A stretch of DNA of 64,000 nucleotides from G020348185 sp964525045 (GTDB taxonomy: Bacteria; Nitrospirota; Nitrospiria; Nitrospirales; UBA8639): contig CAZGFD010000011.1 of assembly GCA_964525045.1 (NCBI GenBank), positions 1 through 64,000 on the forward strand. Reading direction: 5' to 3'. Each line of letters starts with the position of its first letter. Position 1 is the first letter of the stretch. Below the pieces are notes generated by a model, which ran no database searches, was not told the DNA's origin, and worked only from the letters and a program-made list of their open reading frames with translations. Made by a program: the position numbers and the translations under genes. This document shows, piece by piece, positions 1 to 9,626 of the stretch.

Positions 1-568
1 CGGCTGCAGGGTATATCTGGCTATCCCACACCGGTATCCATCCCAAACCAGGAGAGAACAGGTGAACATCTGTCAACCCTTTCGCATCGTCTACGGATCC
101 ACGTAACACATCAACCGTGAAAGGGGCTTCAGGTGAATGAAAAGGGCTAGTGGTCCCTGCAGTATTGGTCAGGTCGTTGTTGTAAAGTATTCGGTACGGA
201 AAAGAACAGTTTCTGCTTCCAGTTGGACCATCGGCACGGCTGCCGCAATTCTCTTTCGGGTTTAGATCCACGCAAACATCGACAGATGCACTCAACTCAA
301 CGGCCGGCCCTATGTTGGGGACACAGCTCAACCCTGCTTGGCATTCGCGATCCGAGTCGCAGTCGCCTTCACCTTCGGCGCAGGGCCCCCCGCAGCGGCT
401 ACTACAAAAGGAATAACCGCCATAATCACATGATTTGGACGCGGATCCGCGGAACTCATCGTCACGGTTACTCCCGATACCGCCGCAGCCGGCGAACATC
501 AGCGTAATAATAGTGGTCCAAAGGAAGAGGCCCCTGGGATCCAGGAAGGCTGAAGATACTTGGTTCAT
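1..568 (-). CDS. Cysteine-rich lipoprotein, partial (runs off left edge)
   Basis: An uninterrupted minus-strand frame runs from an ATG at 568 to the window edge (about 189 codons visible), so the C-terminus is missing. The N-terminus has a hydrophobic stretch ending in a lipobox (LMFAGC, Cys near residue 32), followed by a Gly/Ser linker, as expected for an outer-membrane lipoprotein. Residues about 45-85 form a Cys-dense module (CGGPCAEGEGDCDSDREC...GLSC) resembling small disulfide domains of secreted proteins. No Shine-Dalgarno is visible before the ATG, and the frame stays open upstream to a TAA near 716, so the start is uncertain. Function unknown. Confidence 0.6.
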   Translation of the reverse strand, partial: MNQVSSAFLDPRGLFLWTTIITLMFAGCGGIGSNRDDEFRGSASKSCDYGGYSFCSSRCGGPCAEGEGDCDSDRECQAGLSCVPNIGPAVELSASVDVCVDLNPKENCGSRADGPTGSRNCSFPYRILYNNDLTNTAGTTSPFHSPEAPFTVDVLRGSVDDAKGLTDVHLFSPGLGWIPVWDSQIYPAA

Positions 569-994
569 TTCAAATTCTGTCGTCGCAATAAATTTGTTGG
601 CCCGCACTCGTAAGGCAAATTCATACTCCTCGATGTCCCGATCATTAGAATCAATCACGGCGATGGGGTGGGCCCAACAGTCCCGCCACCCTGGGATATG
701 CAACACCACACACACTTACCCTTCCAAGACATCCGTATGGTTCGACTCACGCATCAGATGTCCCACGGGCCAAAAGGTATGGCTTCAAAGCCCCCGCAGA
801 AAATTTTTGTAGAAAACCAGATCTTCAATTTTCTGTTTGAGTGACTTGATCTGCTCCTACTGAAAAAAGGTAATTATGTCCTATGGGTGGCCTTGATTTC
901 GAGGGAAACAGGCGAGTATTTTTTTAAGGGGACTTTCAAAGAATTTTCACGGAGAGATGCAAAATCCCCATAAACAGCTTTGCCACATTTAAAG
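569..994. other. Intergenic region, possible decayed minus-strand coding
   Basis: No intact gene is seen. The minus-strand frame of the lipoprotein stays open upstream to about 716 and reads like real protein, and a second open stretch continues beyond a single TAA there. A further minus-strand stretch near 790-855 reads as a Lys/Gln-rich coiled-coil segment interrupted by stops. This may be the remains of a longer gene or an insertion element, but no family can be named. Confidence 0.3.
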
Positions 995-2032
995 ATGCCA
1001 TTTCCCCGCATATTAAAACGATGGTTGAAAAAAATGGGTATTAAAAGTCCAGTGCCCAATCATTTTGAAACGACTCTCGTAAAAAGTAGCCTGCAATGGG
1101 AATATCAGATTCATGCCGTCGAAAAATTCCTTGAAAATCAAGGGAGAAAAGTCAATTCTATTCTGGAAATCGGCAGCGACTTGCCATGTGACGTCATTTC
1201 CTGCCTTGGTAAAATGACTGATGGAATTGTTTTCGGCATCAATTCTTCGCCAAATTTTAGCAGAAAACAAAAGGTACTACCTCAAAATGTCATGGGTATC
1301 CAGACTAATGGAAAGAAACTGCCCTTCCGCGAGAATTCCTTTGGCGGCCTATTTTCCATAGCCACACTTGAGCATGTTCTAGACCTAGCCGGATTTTTAG
1401 GGGAATGCTGTAGAGTCATGCAGCCCGGCGGGGTGTTTTATGCTCAAATCGGGCCGATCTGGTCTTGCAGCGTTGGGCATCATCTTTTTGCGCGCGTTCC
1501 CGGAACACGAAAAGAAGCACGGTTTCATAAGGTCGGCAAAAACCCACTGCCAGATTTTTCGCACCTTCTCTGGGAAGAAGCAGAAATGCGAGAATTCCTT
1601 GAAACCAGTCCATGTGATGACCGTTTGATTACACCTATTCTTGACTGGGTGTACCACTGTAACGATATTAACCGGTTATTTTATGAAGATTACGTACGTT
1701 ATTTCGAAGAAAGTCAATTGAAAATTATTTCCTTTCAAGGTCGTCCTAGATCAAAGTCTGAAATTCCCACCGGCCGAATAAAGAATAACCTCGTGGAAAA
1801 ATTCGGTCCGGATGTTAATTTTGATAACGCTGTCATTGAGGTCTTCGCTAAAAAACCGGGTAAAGCCGATCACCCAAGAACACAAAAAAATATCAGGGAG
1901 TTCATACAAAACAACCTTGTTTGTCCGCGAATGGGTCAGACTTTAACCCTGAATGAATCCGGGTCTCATTTGCAAAGTAGAGACGGTTCTATTGAGTATG
2001 AAGTAAAAAATGGTATTGCAGTTATTTTATGA
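995..2032 (+). CDS. Class I SAM-dependent methyltransferase with Trm112-like tail
   Basis: About 345 residues from the ATG at 995; a TTG 15 bases upstream is an alternative start, and neither has a clear ribosome site. The core follows the Methyltransf_11 pattern: motif I-like ILEIGSDLPCDV near residue 60, then LPFRENSFGGLFSIATLEHV (motif IV/post-motif region) and RVMQPGGVFYAQIGP. The last 40 residues resemble the Trm112/UPF0434 fold (LVCPRMGQTLTL ... EVKNGIAVIL) but keep only one of the usual zinc cysteines. Substrate unknown; the glycan-rich surroundings suggest a sugar or lipid-linked acceptor, which is an inference. Confidence 0.7.
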   Translation: MPFPRILKRWLKKMGIKSPVPNHFETTLVKSSLQWEYQIHAVEKFLENQGRKVNSILEIGSDLPCDVISCLGKMTDGIVFGINSSPNFSRKQKVLPQNVMGIQTNGKKLPFRENSFGGLFSIATLEHVLDLAGFLGECCRVMQPGGVFYAQIGPIWSCSVGHHLFARVPGTRKEARFHKVGKNPLPDFSHLLWEEAEMREFLETSPCDDRLITPILDWVYHCNDINRLFYEDYVRYFEESQLKIISFQGRPRSKSEIPTGRIKNNLVEKFGPDVNFDNAVIEVFAKKPGKADHPRTQKNIREFIQNNLVCPRMGQTLTLNESGSHLQSRDGSIEYEVKNGIAVIL

Positions 2033-2252
2033 AAAGCCATTAATTTCTTTTCCTCGTTTAGGTTTAAGGCAAATTCCCCTCCTTTTGGTCATAGTATTTG
2101 TCGAACTTGGCCGATTTGACGAAACCATTGGGGCTTCGGTGGCCCGAACGCTAATCCTTTGATACGGAGAGGGATTCTGGCCTGACCCTTGAGAGTAGGA
2201 AGTGGGGTAACAAAAGAAGTTGCAATGGGATTAAATACAAACCGTTCGATCG

Positions 2253-3026
2253 TCAATCGAACAACTGGCGAATAAAACTCCGTTTTTGATTTTTGCCCAA
2301 CCAGGTTGGTTGACTCGCCAATACGCGCAGCCGATTCCCATTCTCGAATTCATTCACTGTCTCAACCGAAACAAAATGATTCTTGAGAAAGGCCAGATCC
2401 GCAGGCCTGCCTCGCGCAACGTCAACATAGAGGCGGGACTCCCCGTGCAAGACAGAGGCGACCGCCTTCCAGTATTTCTGCCCTGGATAATGCCAGAACC
2501 AGCTTGTCAGGGAAACGACAAGGTCGATTTCCTTGAGATTGGCGATGGCTGCCGGGGACGGTGCAATAAAATTGATGTTCTCATGGGACACACCATTAGC
2601 CGCGAGCAACTCGTGGGTTGCACCAATATCTGCACTAAACTCATAATTCTCATGATAGCCTCTTTCCGCGATCCTGAGCACGTCGTCTTGGACCGGGTGA
2701 GGATATCCGTCCACTAAAAAAAGGTCCGGTTTGGTTTTCATGAACATATATATTGAAAGATCAAACCAAGCCATGCCGCAACCAATATCGAGAATCTTTC
2801 GAATTCCTTTTTCTTCTCCGAGAAAATCAAGCAGTGTCGGTCCGTAGCGCATCAGTACGGTTTTCATATGGTCCCGGAGCGCCCTAATGAATTCTTTATT
2901 CCGCATAACCTCCGACTTCGTTTGGGGAGGCTGATCGAAATAGTCATTTAAAATTTGATTGGCATAGCTGCGTTGTTGGAGCATGACCACAGCTGCTTGG
3001 GGAGGAAAGTAAAGGTCTTCAAACAT
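2253..3026 (-). CDS. SAM-dependent methyltransferase-like protein
   Basis: 257 residues. The central region has a class I methyltransferase motif I, KILDIGCGMAWFDLSIYMF (about residues 92-110), followed by an acidic strand (DLFLVDGYPH) and a later IDLVVSLTSWFWHYP block matching motif IV. The N-terminal 85 residues are helical and match no family I recognise. It converges with the upstream methyltransferase gene and lies in the glycan-related region. Catalytic activity is likely but the acceptor is unknown. Confidence 0.6.
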   Translation of the reverse strand: MFEDLYFPPQAAVVMLQQRSYANQILNDYFDQPPQTKSEVMRNKEFIRALRDHMKTVLMRYGPTLLDFLGEEKGIRKILDIGCGMAWFDLSIYMFMKTKPDLFLVDGYPHPVQDDVLRIAERGYHENYEFSADIGATHELLAANGVSHENINFIAPSPAAIANLKEIDLVVSLTSWFWHYPGQKYWKAVASVLHGESRLYVDVARGRPADLAFLKNHFVSVETVNEFENGNRLRVLASQPTWLGKNQKRSFIRQLFD

Positions 3027-3786
3027 ATCAAAATGAAAGCCTGTATTGGTTTAAATAATAGAACATTCTCTTGCTTTGGGAGGTTATCCCTGATCTCCAG
3101 CGGTTCCTTGAAAGGCAAGAGATATTTTACCCGAAATTTTTCCTATGACCATGAAAAGTCGTAAATCTCCACGCTGGACAGGCGAATCTTCTCTTTCGAT
3201 CGACTCTTGGCTTTGAATTGGCCCTGGACTTTCCCACTTTCTGCCAATTTAGTCAATCGTTGAGACCTACCACTGCAAAATAATCGGTCAGGCGCACCGC
3301 CCATCTTCTCATTCCGTTTCGAGAGTCCGTATGGTCTAGGCCAACCACGTCTCTGGCAACTGAGGCAACCTGTCGAGTATTTTTATAATGACCAGGGGCC
3401 TCTTGGCTAGTTGGGAAATTGATGCCCAGGGAATTGACGCGAAAAGAAGCATTGAAGAGCTTTCAGCGGTGCAGAATTTCTAACCACCGCTGGCTCAGTT
3501 TTTAGGGAGGGGGCAGGGGTAGGAAATTTCTGACCATCGTTGGTCCAGTTTCTGAGAAGGGGTCAAGAATTATGCCTGGACATATCGCTCGCCGATCGCA
3601 TAGATGATCGGTAGCCATCCGCCTTTCGGTCTCTTTGGGTTTGAGGACGGCGGCCGTCCTGTCCGGGGTTGCGTTCTCGTTTTTGCTCCCGAATTTGTCA
3701 ATGTTTCGTAATTCCGTTTAAAATGAAGGCTTATTGGCGCAACCAAGGTTTTTACAATAATTCCCTGAGATCCTTGGGGCTATAGC
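3027..3786. other. Gene-free gap with imperfect 50-bp tandem repeat
   Basis: No convincing gene on either strand. Positions 3475-3508 and 3525-3559 carry two imperfect copies of the same ~35-base sequence 50 bases apart (AATTTCTAACCACCGCTGG versus AATTTCTGACCATCGTTGG). The region otherwise looks like degenerate spacer between accessory genes. Confidence 0.4.
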
Positions 3787-6483
3787 ATGAACGTTCCGGA
3801 GATAGAATCGGCTATTCTTAACAGCGCCACCGAGGTGGTGAGTTTCGACGTATTTGACACTTTGTTGGTCCGGCCCGTCATCGACCCACCGGATCTCTTC
3901 TACATTGTCGAGCGTCGTGTGCGCGAGGCCATAGGGGACCCACGATATCCGTTTGCTCACATACGCGTTTGGGCGGAGAAACGTGCCCGCCAACAATTAA
4001 GGCTTCAAAGGCCAGATTTTGAAGACATCACCCTGGATGAGATCTACGGGGTGCTTGAAACAGACCTGCGGCTATCAGCAGATGACATTGACCTGATGAA
4101 ACAGTTAGAAATCGCAGTAGAGCTTCAGTATCTGCGGCCGAGGCAAGGTATCAAGGACCTATACGCGCTAGCGGTTGAGAACAACAAGCGCCTTATCACC
4201 ATTTCGGATGTGTATCTTCCTGCGTGTCATGTTGTTGACGTCTTAAACCGCAATGGCTTTCATCACATCGAACGCCATTTTATTTCATCTGAAATTCGGC
4301 TTTCCAAAAGGACAGGCAGTCTTTTTCAATATGTCCTTACAGAACTCCAGATCAAACCTGAAGGGCTGGTTCACATCGGTGATAATAAGGGTACCGATGT
4401 CGAGCGCGCCAAGAAGTATGGTATTCAAGCGTTCCATTTTGAAAAGCCTGTCGAGCGATTTTTTTCCGAGACAGTCAATTCTCGAATGTGGAAACACGGT
4501 ATCCAACGAACCGATTCTCCTTATCGTCTCATGCTCGGCCTGATCATCAATAACATGTTTGATGCGACGTCAAGCCACGACTGGGAGGGGGAATCTCATT
4601 TCAATGGAGACCCCTATGTCCTCGGATACTATGGCGCCGGTCCCGTTTTGTTTGCCCTGACGAAGTGGCTCATGGAGTCAGCCATAAAGGGTGGATATGA
4701 AAAGCTAGTCTTTATAGCGCGTGATGGCTATATCCCTCTTAAAATCTTCAATATCCTACGACCGGTGTATGAGACATTACCTCAGACTGACTACTTGCGG
4801 ATCTCAAGATCCGCTTGCTATCCATTCGATTTTCTATCGGAGGCCGACATCATTGCCAACTGGAAGAATTTGCCGCTCAGCCGAAAAATTTCGGTAAGAG
4901 AATTTCTGCGGCTCCGTTTCTACCTTAACATGAGCCAAGAGCTTGAAGACTTCTTTCGGGCGGAAGGGATTGACGTCGATCGTCCGTTCAAAAATACTGA
5001 AGATCTTCTAACATTGTGCCTTCAAATAAAAGACAAAATCCTTGACCAAGTTACGTACATGCGTGGCCTGGCGCGCCGGTACTACCAAGACCAAATCTCG
5101 CCAAACAAGAAGCAAGCGATCTTCGATCTTGGGTATCGGGGAAGAGCCCAAAGAGTCATAAACCAGATTGCGGACAGACCTGTTACTGGCTTTTATTTTT
5201 TTTCGTATCAGGACATTCTGGATCACGATGACACCAACCTCCATTACTTCAATTTCCTCACCAACCCTCAGAATCAGTATGTAGAAGGTCTAAGGTTCAA
5301 TACGGCGATCCTTGAGCTTCTCGTTTCAGAAATCGATGTCGGTTCTATTGTGGGGTTTCAAGAAAAGGACCATGAGGTCCTCCCTGTGTTGGAAGAAGAG
5401 GAAATGCCAACAGCCTTTCGTCAAAAGATTGAGGAAATACAGCGTGGTATTTTGGACTTCTGTCGCCACCTGGTGGCGATCTTTGGGAACGATCTTCGGT
5501 ATCTTAATGTCGCGCCGACCACTGCTTACCATGTGCTTTCAGAATTTATGACAAATCCGGTGGCCTGTGATGCAAAAATCTTTGACGGGATGTGGGTTTC
5601 GAATGGAAGAATTGGCGGCAGGTCTTTTGTCATTTCCGAGAGGGATGAGGAATCATTTTGGAAGGCGGGGTACCACGCGCTCCATGACCCCAATAGGCCA
5701 AAAGAACCTTTGGAGGGGACTTCCCCATTGCATTCCACTCATATGATGACAGACGAAGATAGAAATGTTGGGCGTACGAGCGCACAAGCCAAGGTAGACC
5801 GGATATGGAATCTTCCGGTCAGTCATTTTCCTAAAAGGGCGACGACCTATTGGGATATCGCCGCTCAAGCGGAACGTTGGCCTCAGCCGCTTGACATCCT
5901 TGAGATTGGTGTATTTCGTGGTGGGTTATTGGAAAACTTGCTAGAGAGAAGTGATATTCAAATTTGGCGTTACACCGGTGTAGATCCATACCTAGGGAAA
6001 GAACATGATCCATACACGGGTGTGTATTGGAAAAATGAAGAAGAGGCAAATGCCATCTGGGAAAATGCCAAAATATTGTTCGATAAAGCTGGCCACCAAT
6101 TGTTTCGGTCTTGTAGCCATGAATTTTATACTGTAAGGCAGGAGAGTTTTTGGGATATAATCATTGTTAATGGGGATCGTCGTTTCGCGGGGGTCCTTTG
6201 GGATCTCCAGCACTGGTTCAAACGATTGAAACCCGGAGGCCTTTTTATTACGGATGACTATGGGAATAGTGATACTCCAGAAGTCACACCTGCTGTGAAT
6301 AAATTCATTCAACTAAACCGGGAGAACATATCGAGGAGCGGATATCGGGTCGTTCCCTTCCAAAACCAAGGGAAGGAAGTTCCCATCTCCCTCACGATTG
6401 TGTATTTTTTGAAATCGCAGAATCCCAAAGAAACAAAGTCGTGGCCGTATCCCTATTTGGACCAAGCACCACACCCATCCTAA
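3787..6483 (+). CDS. HAD-like hydrolase / methyltransferase fusion protein
   Basis: 898 residues. Residues 1-235 are a HAD-superfamily hydrolase of the COG5610 type found in surface-polysaccharide clusters: motif I SFDVFDTLL (19-27), a later TISDVYLP, and HIGDNKGTDVERAK as motif IV. The middle (about 270-560) holds the second conserved block usual in this family (LVFIARDGYIPLKIF, IFDLGYRGRAQRVI). Residues about 680-880 form an additional class I methyltransferase domain of the Methyltransf_24 kind (LDILEIGVFRGG, WDIIIVNGDRRF, LKPGGLFITDDYG). A single protein may therefore carry a phosphatase or transferase and a methyltransferase acting on one glycan or lipid intermediate. Substrate unknown. 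Confidence 0.7.
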   Translation: MNVPEIESAILNSATEVVSFDVFDTLLVRPVIDPPDLFYIVERRVREAIGDPRYPFAHIRVWAEKRARQQLRLQRPDFEDITLDEIYGVLETDLRLSADDIDLMKQLEIAVELQYLRPRQGIKDLYALAVENNKRLITISDVYLPACHVVDVLNRNGFHHIERHFISSEIRLSKRTGSLFQYVLTELQIKPEGLVHIGDNKGTDVERAKKYGIQAFHFEKPVERFFSETVNSRMWKHGIQRTDSPYRLMLGLIINNMFDATSSHDWEGESHFNGDPYVLGYYGAGPVLFALTKWLMESAIKGGYEKLVFIARDGYIPLKIFNILRPVYETLPQTDYLRISRSACYPFDFLSEADIIANWKNLPLSRKISVREFLRLRFYLNMSQELEDFFRAEGIDVDRPFKNTEDLLTLCLQIKDKILDQVTYMRGLARRYYQDQISPNKKQAIFDLGYRGRAQRVINQIADRPVTGFYFFSYQDILDHDDTNLHYFNFLTNPQNQYVEGLRFNTAILELLVSEIDVGSIVGFQEKDHEVLPVLEEEEMPTAFRQKIEEIQRGILDFCRHLVAIFGNDLRYLNVAPTTAYHVLSEFMTNPVACDAKIFDGMWVSNGRIGGRSFVISERDEESFWKAGYHALHDPNRPKEPLEGTSPLHSTHMMTDEDRNVGRTSAQAKVDRIWNLPVSHFPKRATTYWDIAAQAERWPQPLDILEIGVFRGGLLENLLERSDIQIWRYTGVDPYLGKEHDPYTGVYWKNEEEANAIWENAKILFDKAGHQLFRSCSHEFYTVRQESFWDIIIVNGDRRFAGVLWDLQHWFKRLKPGGLFITDDYGNSDTPEVTPAVNKFIQLNRENISRSGYRVVPFQNQGKEVPISLTIVYFLKSQNPKETKSWPYPYLDQAPHPS

Positions 6484-6796
6484 AAGAAGAGTTCTGCATA
6501 CCTAAGAGGTAATCGGTAGAAGCCCCACAATACACTCCATTTTCCGCTGTTCTTGAATAATTCGATGGAGTAGTATTTTTGAAGGAGAATCTGGTTGCGG
6601 GTGCCGCCATGTTCTTGCGGGATCCTGCGTGAGCAATTGCTAGCCATGACTTCTTTCCGCACACTTTGAAGAAATAGAGGAGGTTGTCGGACTCGGACTA
6701 GCCAATTCTACTTAGAGCTAGGTTTGTCGTATTCAATTAATTCTTGTACGAATCTCTATTCCACTGAAAAGATATTAGCATAACAATTCATCTCAA
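6484..6796. other. Gene-free gap
   Basis: About 310 AT-rich bases with no supportable gene, RNA or repeat. No strong promoter or terminator could be identified. Confidence 0.4.
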
Positions 6797-7486
6797 ATGA
6801 TATCACATTCAAAAAAATGCATATATATTCACATACCGAAGACAGGGGGCTATTCTGTGTGCAAGGCCCTAAATAAGCCACTCGAAATTGGACACCGGTT
6901 TCTTAAGGATTACTCCAAGGAAAACACGGCAAACTACTTTAAATTTGCATTTGTCCGGAATCCTTGGGATCGTTTTGTCTCTGCCTACTTTTACTTAAAG
7001 ACAGGGGGACGTAACCTCGGCCATGATAGGCATGAGCAACAAATCGTTAACCGTTTCTCCGACTTCCGTTCTTTTGTCGTTAATTTCCATTCTGTAAAGA
7101 AGGATTTCAAAAACTTGCACTTTCTTCCCCAAGTAAATTGGACACATGACCAACAAGGCAATTTGCAAATGGACTTTGTCGGTAGATATGAGAACTTTCA
7201 AGAAGATTTCAATAAAGTTTGCAGGACCCTTGATATTCCCTGCGTAAAAATTCCTCACTGGAATGTTTCAATACACAATGATTACCGGCAGTATTATGAC
7301 AAGAAGACTGAAAAAATCATTGCAGAGGAATATTCCCGGGACATCGAATGGTTTGACTATTCATTTAATAGGGGAGCGGCTATAAAAAAAAGAGATTTCA
7401 TTGATGCCTGTAATGACAAAGCCTTTAATTGGTTCCAAAGGTTGAAATTTTTAATTGAAAAGAATCCCTTTTCTAGGGTTCTTTAA
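6797..7486 (+). CDS. Sulfotransferase family protein
   Basis: 229 residues. The N-terminus has the PAPS 5'-phosphosulfate loop (CIYIHIPKTGGYSV, residues 8-21; Lys and Thr/Gly key), and about 35 residues later comes the 3'-phosphate-binding motif FAFVRNPWDRFVSAYFY with conserved Arg and Ser. This matches the sulfotransferase family 2 used in polysaccharide and chondroitin-type sulfation. Other features (HFLPQVNWTHD, DFVGRYENFQEDF) are typical of the family. It probably transfers sulfate from PAPS to a surface glycan made by neighbouring genes. It is more AT-rich than genes after 23 kb, suggesting recent transfer. Confidence 0.85.
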   Translation: MISHSKKCIYIHIPKTGGYSVCKALNKPLEIGHRFLKDYSKENTANYFKFAFVRNPWDRFVSAYFYLKTGGRNLGHDRHEQQIVNRFSDFRSFVVNFHSVKKDFKNLHFLPQVNWTHDQQGNLQMDFVGRYENFQEDFNKVCRTLDIPCVKIPHWNVSIHNDYRQYYDKKTEKIIAEEYSRDIEWFDYSFNRGAAIKKRDFIDACNDKAFNWFQRLKFLIEKNPFSRVL

Positions 7487-7823
7487 AGGGAGCAGGGGGT
7501 GGTTTCATCCGAGCAACCGAGGTTGCCGGCTGGTCAGACACCGACCTAGAGCAAACCAAAACTCCATCCGGTCAACCGGAAATGGGACATTGACATGATG
7601 AAAGGGCTCGTTCACCCACGACGGCGGCTGGAAATCCCTCCGGTCTTGGATTGATCCATGAATACGATCAGGGGGAAGCAGATTAGGATCTGTTCTAATG
7701 CTCAGAATTGATTCCAGGCAATCGAGTGGAAGCCTGTTGATGTTTTCTGGACTGAATGAGATATTCAGGTTCCCTCAATTTGAACATGCATTCTTTTCTG
7801 TGCTGAGAAATAGGCTTGAAATG
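7487..7823. other. Gene-free gap
   Basis: About 340 bases between convergent genes. No supportable gene, hairpin terminator or repeat was recognised. Confidence 0.35.
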
Positions 7824-9206
7824 TTATGGTTTGATATTTTGGTTTAGATGAAAAATGTTTTCAGGATCGTATTGCCTTTTGATCTGGACCAGACGTTCGT
7901 AGTTGGCTCCATATGCGGCCGCGACCCGATCCCCTTCCTCTTCCGTCATAAAGTTGACATAGGCGCCTGATGAGGCATAGGCCACGGTAGCGTCAAACAC
8001 CTCTCGGGCCCACTCAATCACTTTCTGATCCTGACTTGATTGATCCCACCGCCCGTGGACATTCATGACAAATTTGGCATCCCGATGACCATAAGCCATT
8101 GCATCAGGCCTAACCCGATTCGGGGCTCCGGCGATATGGCCCACGAAGACTTCACACTGCGGTGTGGGAAGTTTTCCTGCGTATTCAATCATTGAATCCA
8201 ATGCCCCATCGGCCAACTCCGTAAAATTGTGAGATTTCCAATAGTTTCTCGATCCTGGGGTGAGCAAGGGGTCGAAGGCCTTTTGCCATTCGACGTAGGG
8301 TTGAGCTCCAACATGTTCACCATATGGGGTTCCAAAACTGTGCAAGGGTTGAATGAGCCGTTCTCCATCAGCGATAGGGCCGGAATAAAAAATTGCCAGC
8401 ACCGCCACATTCTTGCCATGTACCTCGGCCGGAAGAAACGGCAACGGTGGCGCCTGACGCATCACGACCCAAATCGTGAGTTCCTCAGGGGCCGATTCTA
8501 CAAAGTCCCGATACCGGGTGAGGACCTGTTTCGCCTGTTCGAGGGGGAACACGATTAAGCCTGCCAATACCTCAGGACCAACTTGATGGAGGTTGAACTC
8601 AAATTGCGTGACGATCCCGAAATTGCCGCCACCACCACGAATTGCCCAAAACAAATCAGCGTTTTCCGTTTCGCTAGCGCGGACGATATTCCCGTTCGCC
8701 GTTACCACGTCCACGGAGATAAGACAATCAATCGTCATCCCGTACTTACGTGTCAGCCAGCCAAATCCCCCACCCAGGGTGAGACCGGCAATACCCGTTG
8801 TGGAATTGATTCCGACCGGTGTCACGAGCCCATAGGCTTGTAACGCGGCATCAAGATCACCCAGGGTGGCGCCGGGGTCAACAAAGGCGCGTTTCTTCTC
8901 CACATTAACCTTGACCTTTTTCATGGCTGAAAAGTCTATTACCACGCCGTCATCACAAATGGAGTTCCCTGCGATATTATGTCCGGCCCCTCTAACGGAG
9001 AATTCCTTCTCATTGTCCCGGGCGAACTTTAGGGCTACCGGGACATCATTGGCTGTCGCGCACCTGACGATGACGGCGGGGCGTCGATCAATCATTGCGT
9101 TCCAAATTTTCCGGACCTCGTCATAATTGGCATCGTCAGGTAACACCACCTGACCACTCACATTGTTTTTTAAAATCGCAGTTGCCTCATTCCATGACGC
9201 TGGCAT
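7824..9206 (-). CDS. FAD-linked oxidase, berberine-bridge type (BBE)
   Basis: 460 residues. The start is placed at the ATG at 9206 because GGGAGG lies 10 bases upstream; the ATG at 9215 is only one base from that site and a still longer frame is possible. The N-terminal FAD_binding_4 domain shows FSVRGAGHNIAGN, whose His is the usual 8-alpha-histidyl FAD attachment residue, GLTLGGGFGWLTRKYG and FWAIRGGGGNFGIVTQ. The C-terminus ends with the BBE motif (AAAYGANYERLVQIKRQYDPENIFHLNQNI). The second, cysteinyl flavin link of plant BBE enzymes is absent. Such enzymes oxidise sugars or alkaloid-like substrates; the substrate here is unknown, an oligosaccharide being plausible. Confidence 0.9.
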   Translation of the reverse strand: MPASWNEATAILKNNVSGQVVLPDDANYDEVRKIWNAMIDRRPAVIVRCATANDVPVALKFARDNEKEFSVRGAGHNIAGNSICDDGVVIDFSAMKKVKVNVEKKRAFVDPGATLGDLDAALQAYGLVTPVGINSTTGIAGLTLGGGFGWLTRKYGMTIDCLISVDVVTANGNIVRASETENADLFWAIRGGGGNFGIVTQFEFNLHQVGPEVLAGLIVFPLEQAKQVLTRYRDFVESAPEELTIWVVMRQAPPLPFLPAEVHGKNVAVLAIFYSGPIADGERLIQPLHSFGTPYGEHVGAQPYVEWQKAFDPLLTPGSRNYWKSHNFTELADGALDSMIEYAGKLPTPQCEVFVGHIAGAPNRVRPDAMAYGHRDAKFVMNVHGRWDQSSQDQKVIEWAREVFDATVAYASSGAYVNFMTEEEGDRVAAAYGANYERLVQIKRQYDPENIFHLNQNIKP

Positions 9207-9626
9207 GATCGTCATTCCTCCCTGATTGGATTGTAAGAGATAGTAGGTTACATCCCATTCGGCACACGAACCCGTCCAGGGTTCCTGTGCCAAACTGAAG
9301 AAATGATTCCTGAATGGACCTGAATGTTATCTGCTGAATTGTGAAATAGTCTCAATCCAGCGTTGCATTGTAATGTCCGGGGCCTTTGAAATCAAAGACA
9401 GGTCGATTGATCACCGCCAGGGGGGGAGGGGAGTCACAATGCCGGGTGAATTAGTAGGAGTCTCTACAATTTTTTCAATGAAATGGGGTTTTTAGTTTAC
9501 GGTAACAGGTTCACGATCCACTGGCCGGCCTTTCACCGGTTTTTTTCTGACGGGCCATCAAACAATATGGAACCCTTGAATGGTGACAGAACTAAATCGA
9601 AAGGGAAGGTTTCAGTGGGGAGCTGA
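9207..9626. other. Gene-free gap
   Basis: Roughly 420 bases upstream of the FAD oxidase and downstream of the TIR gene. It holds only the oxidase leader with its GGGAGG site; no other gene or RNA was recognised. A short GC-rich inverted repeat before a T-run near 9520-9548 is too weak to call a terminator. Confidence 0.35.

Noticed and set aside
223..812. Two plus-strand open frames at the left edge
   Set aside because: They lie opposite the minus-strand lipoprotein frame or upstream DNA and have Arg/Ser-rich, motif-free translations.
9520..9548. Terminator downstream of an unknown plus-strand gene
   Set aside because: Stem is only about four pairs, and no plus-strand gene lies upstream.
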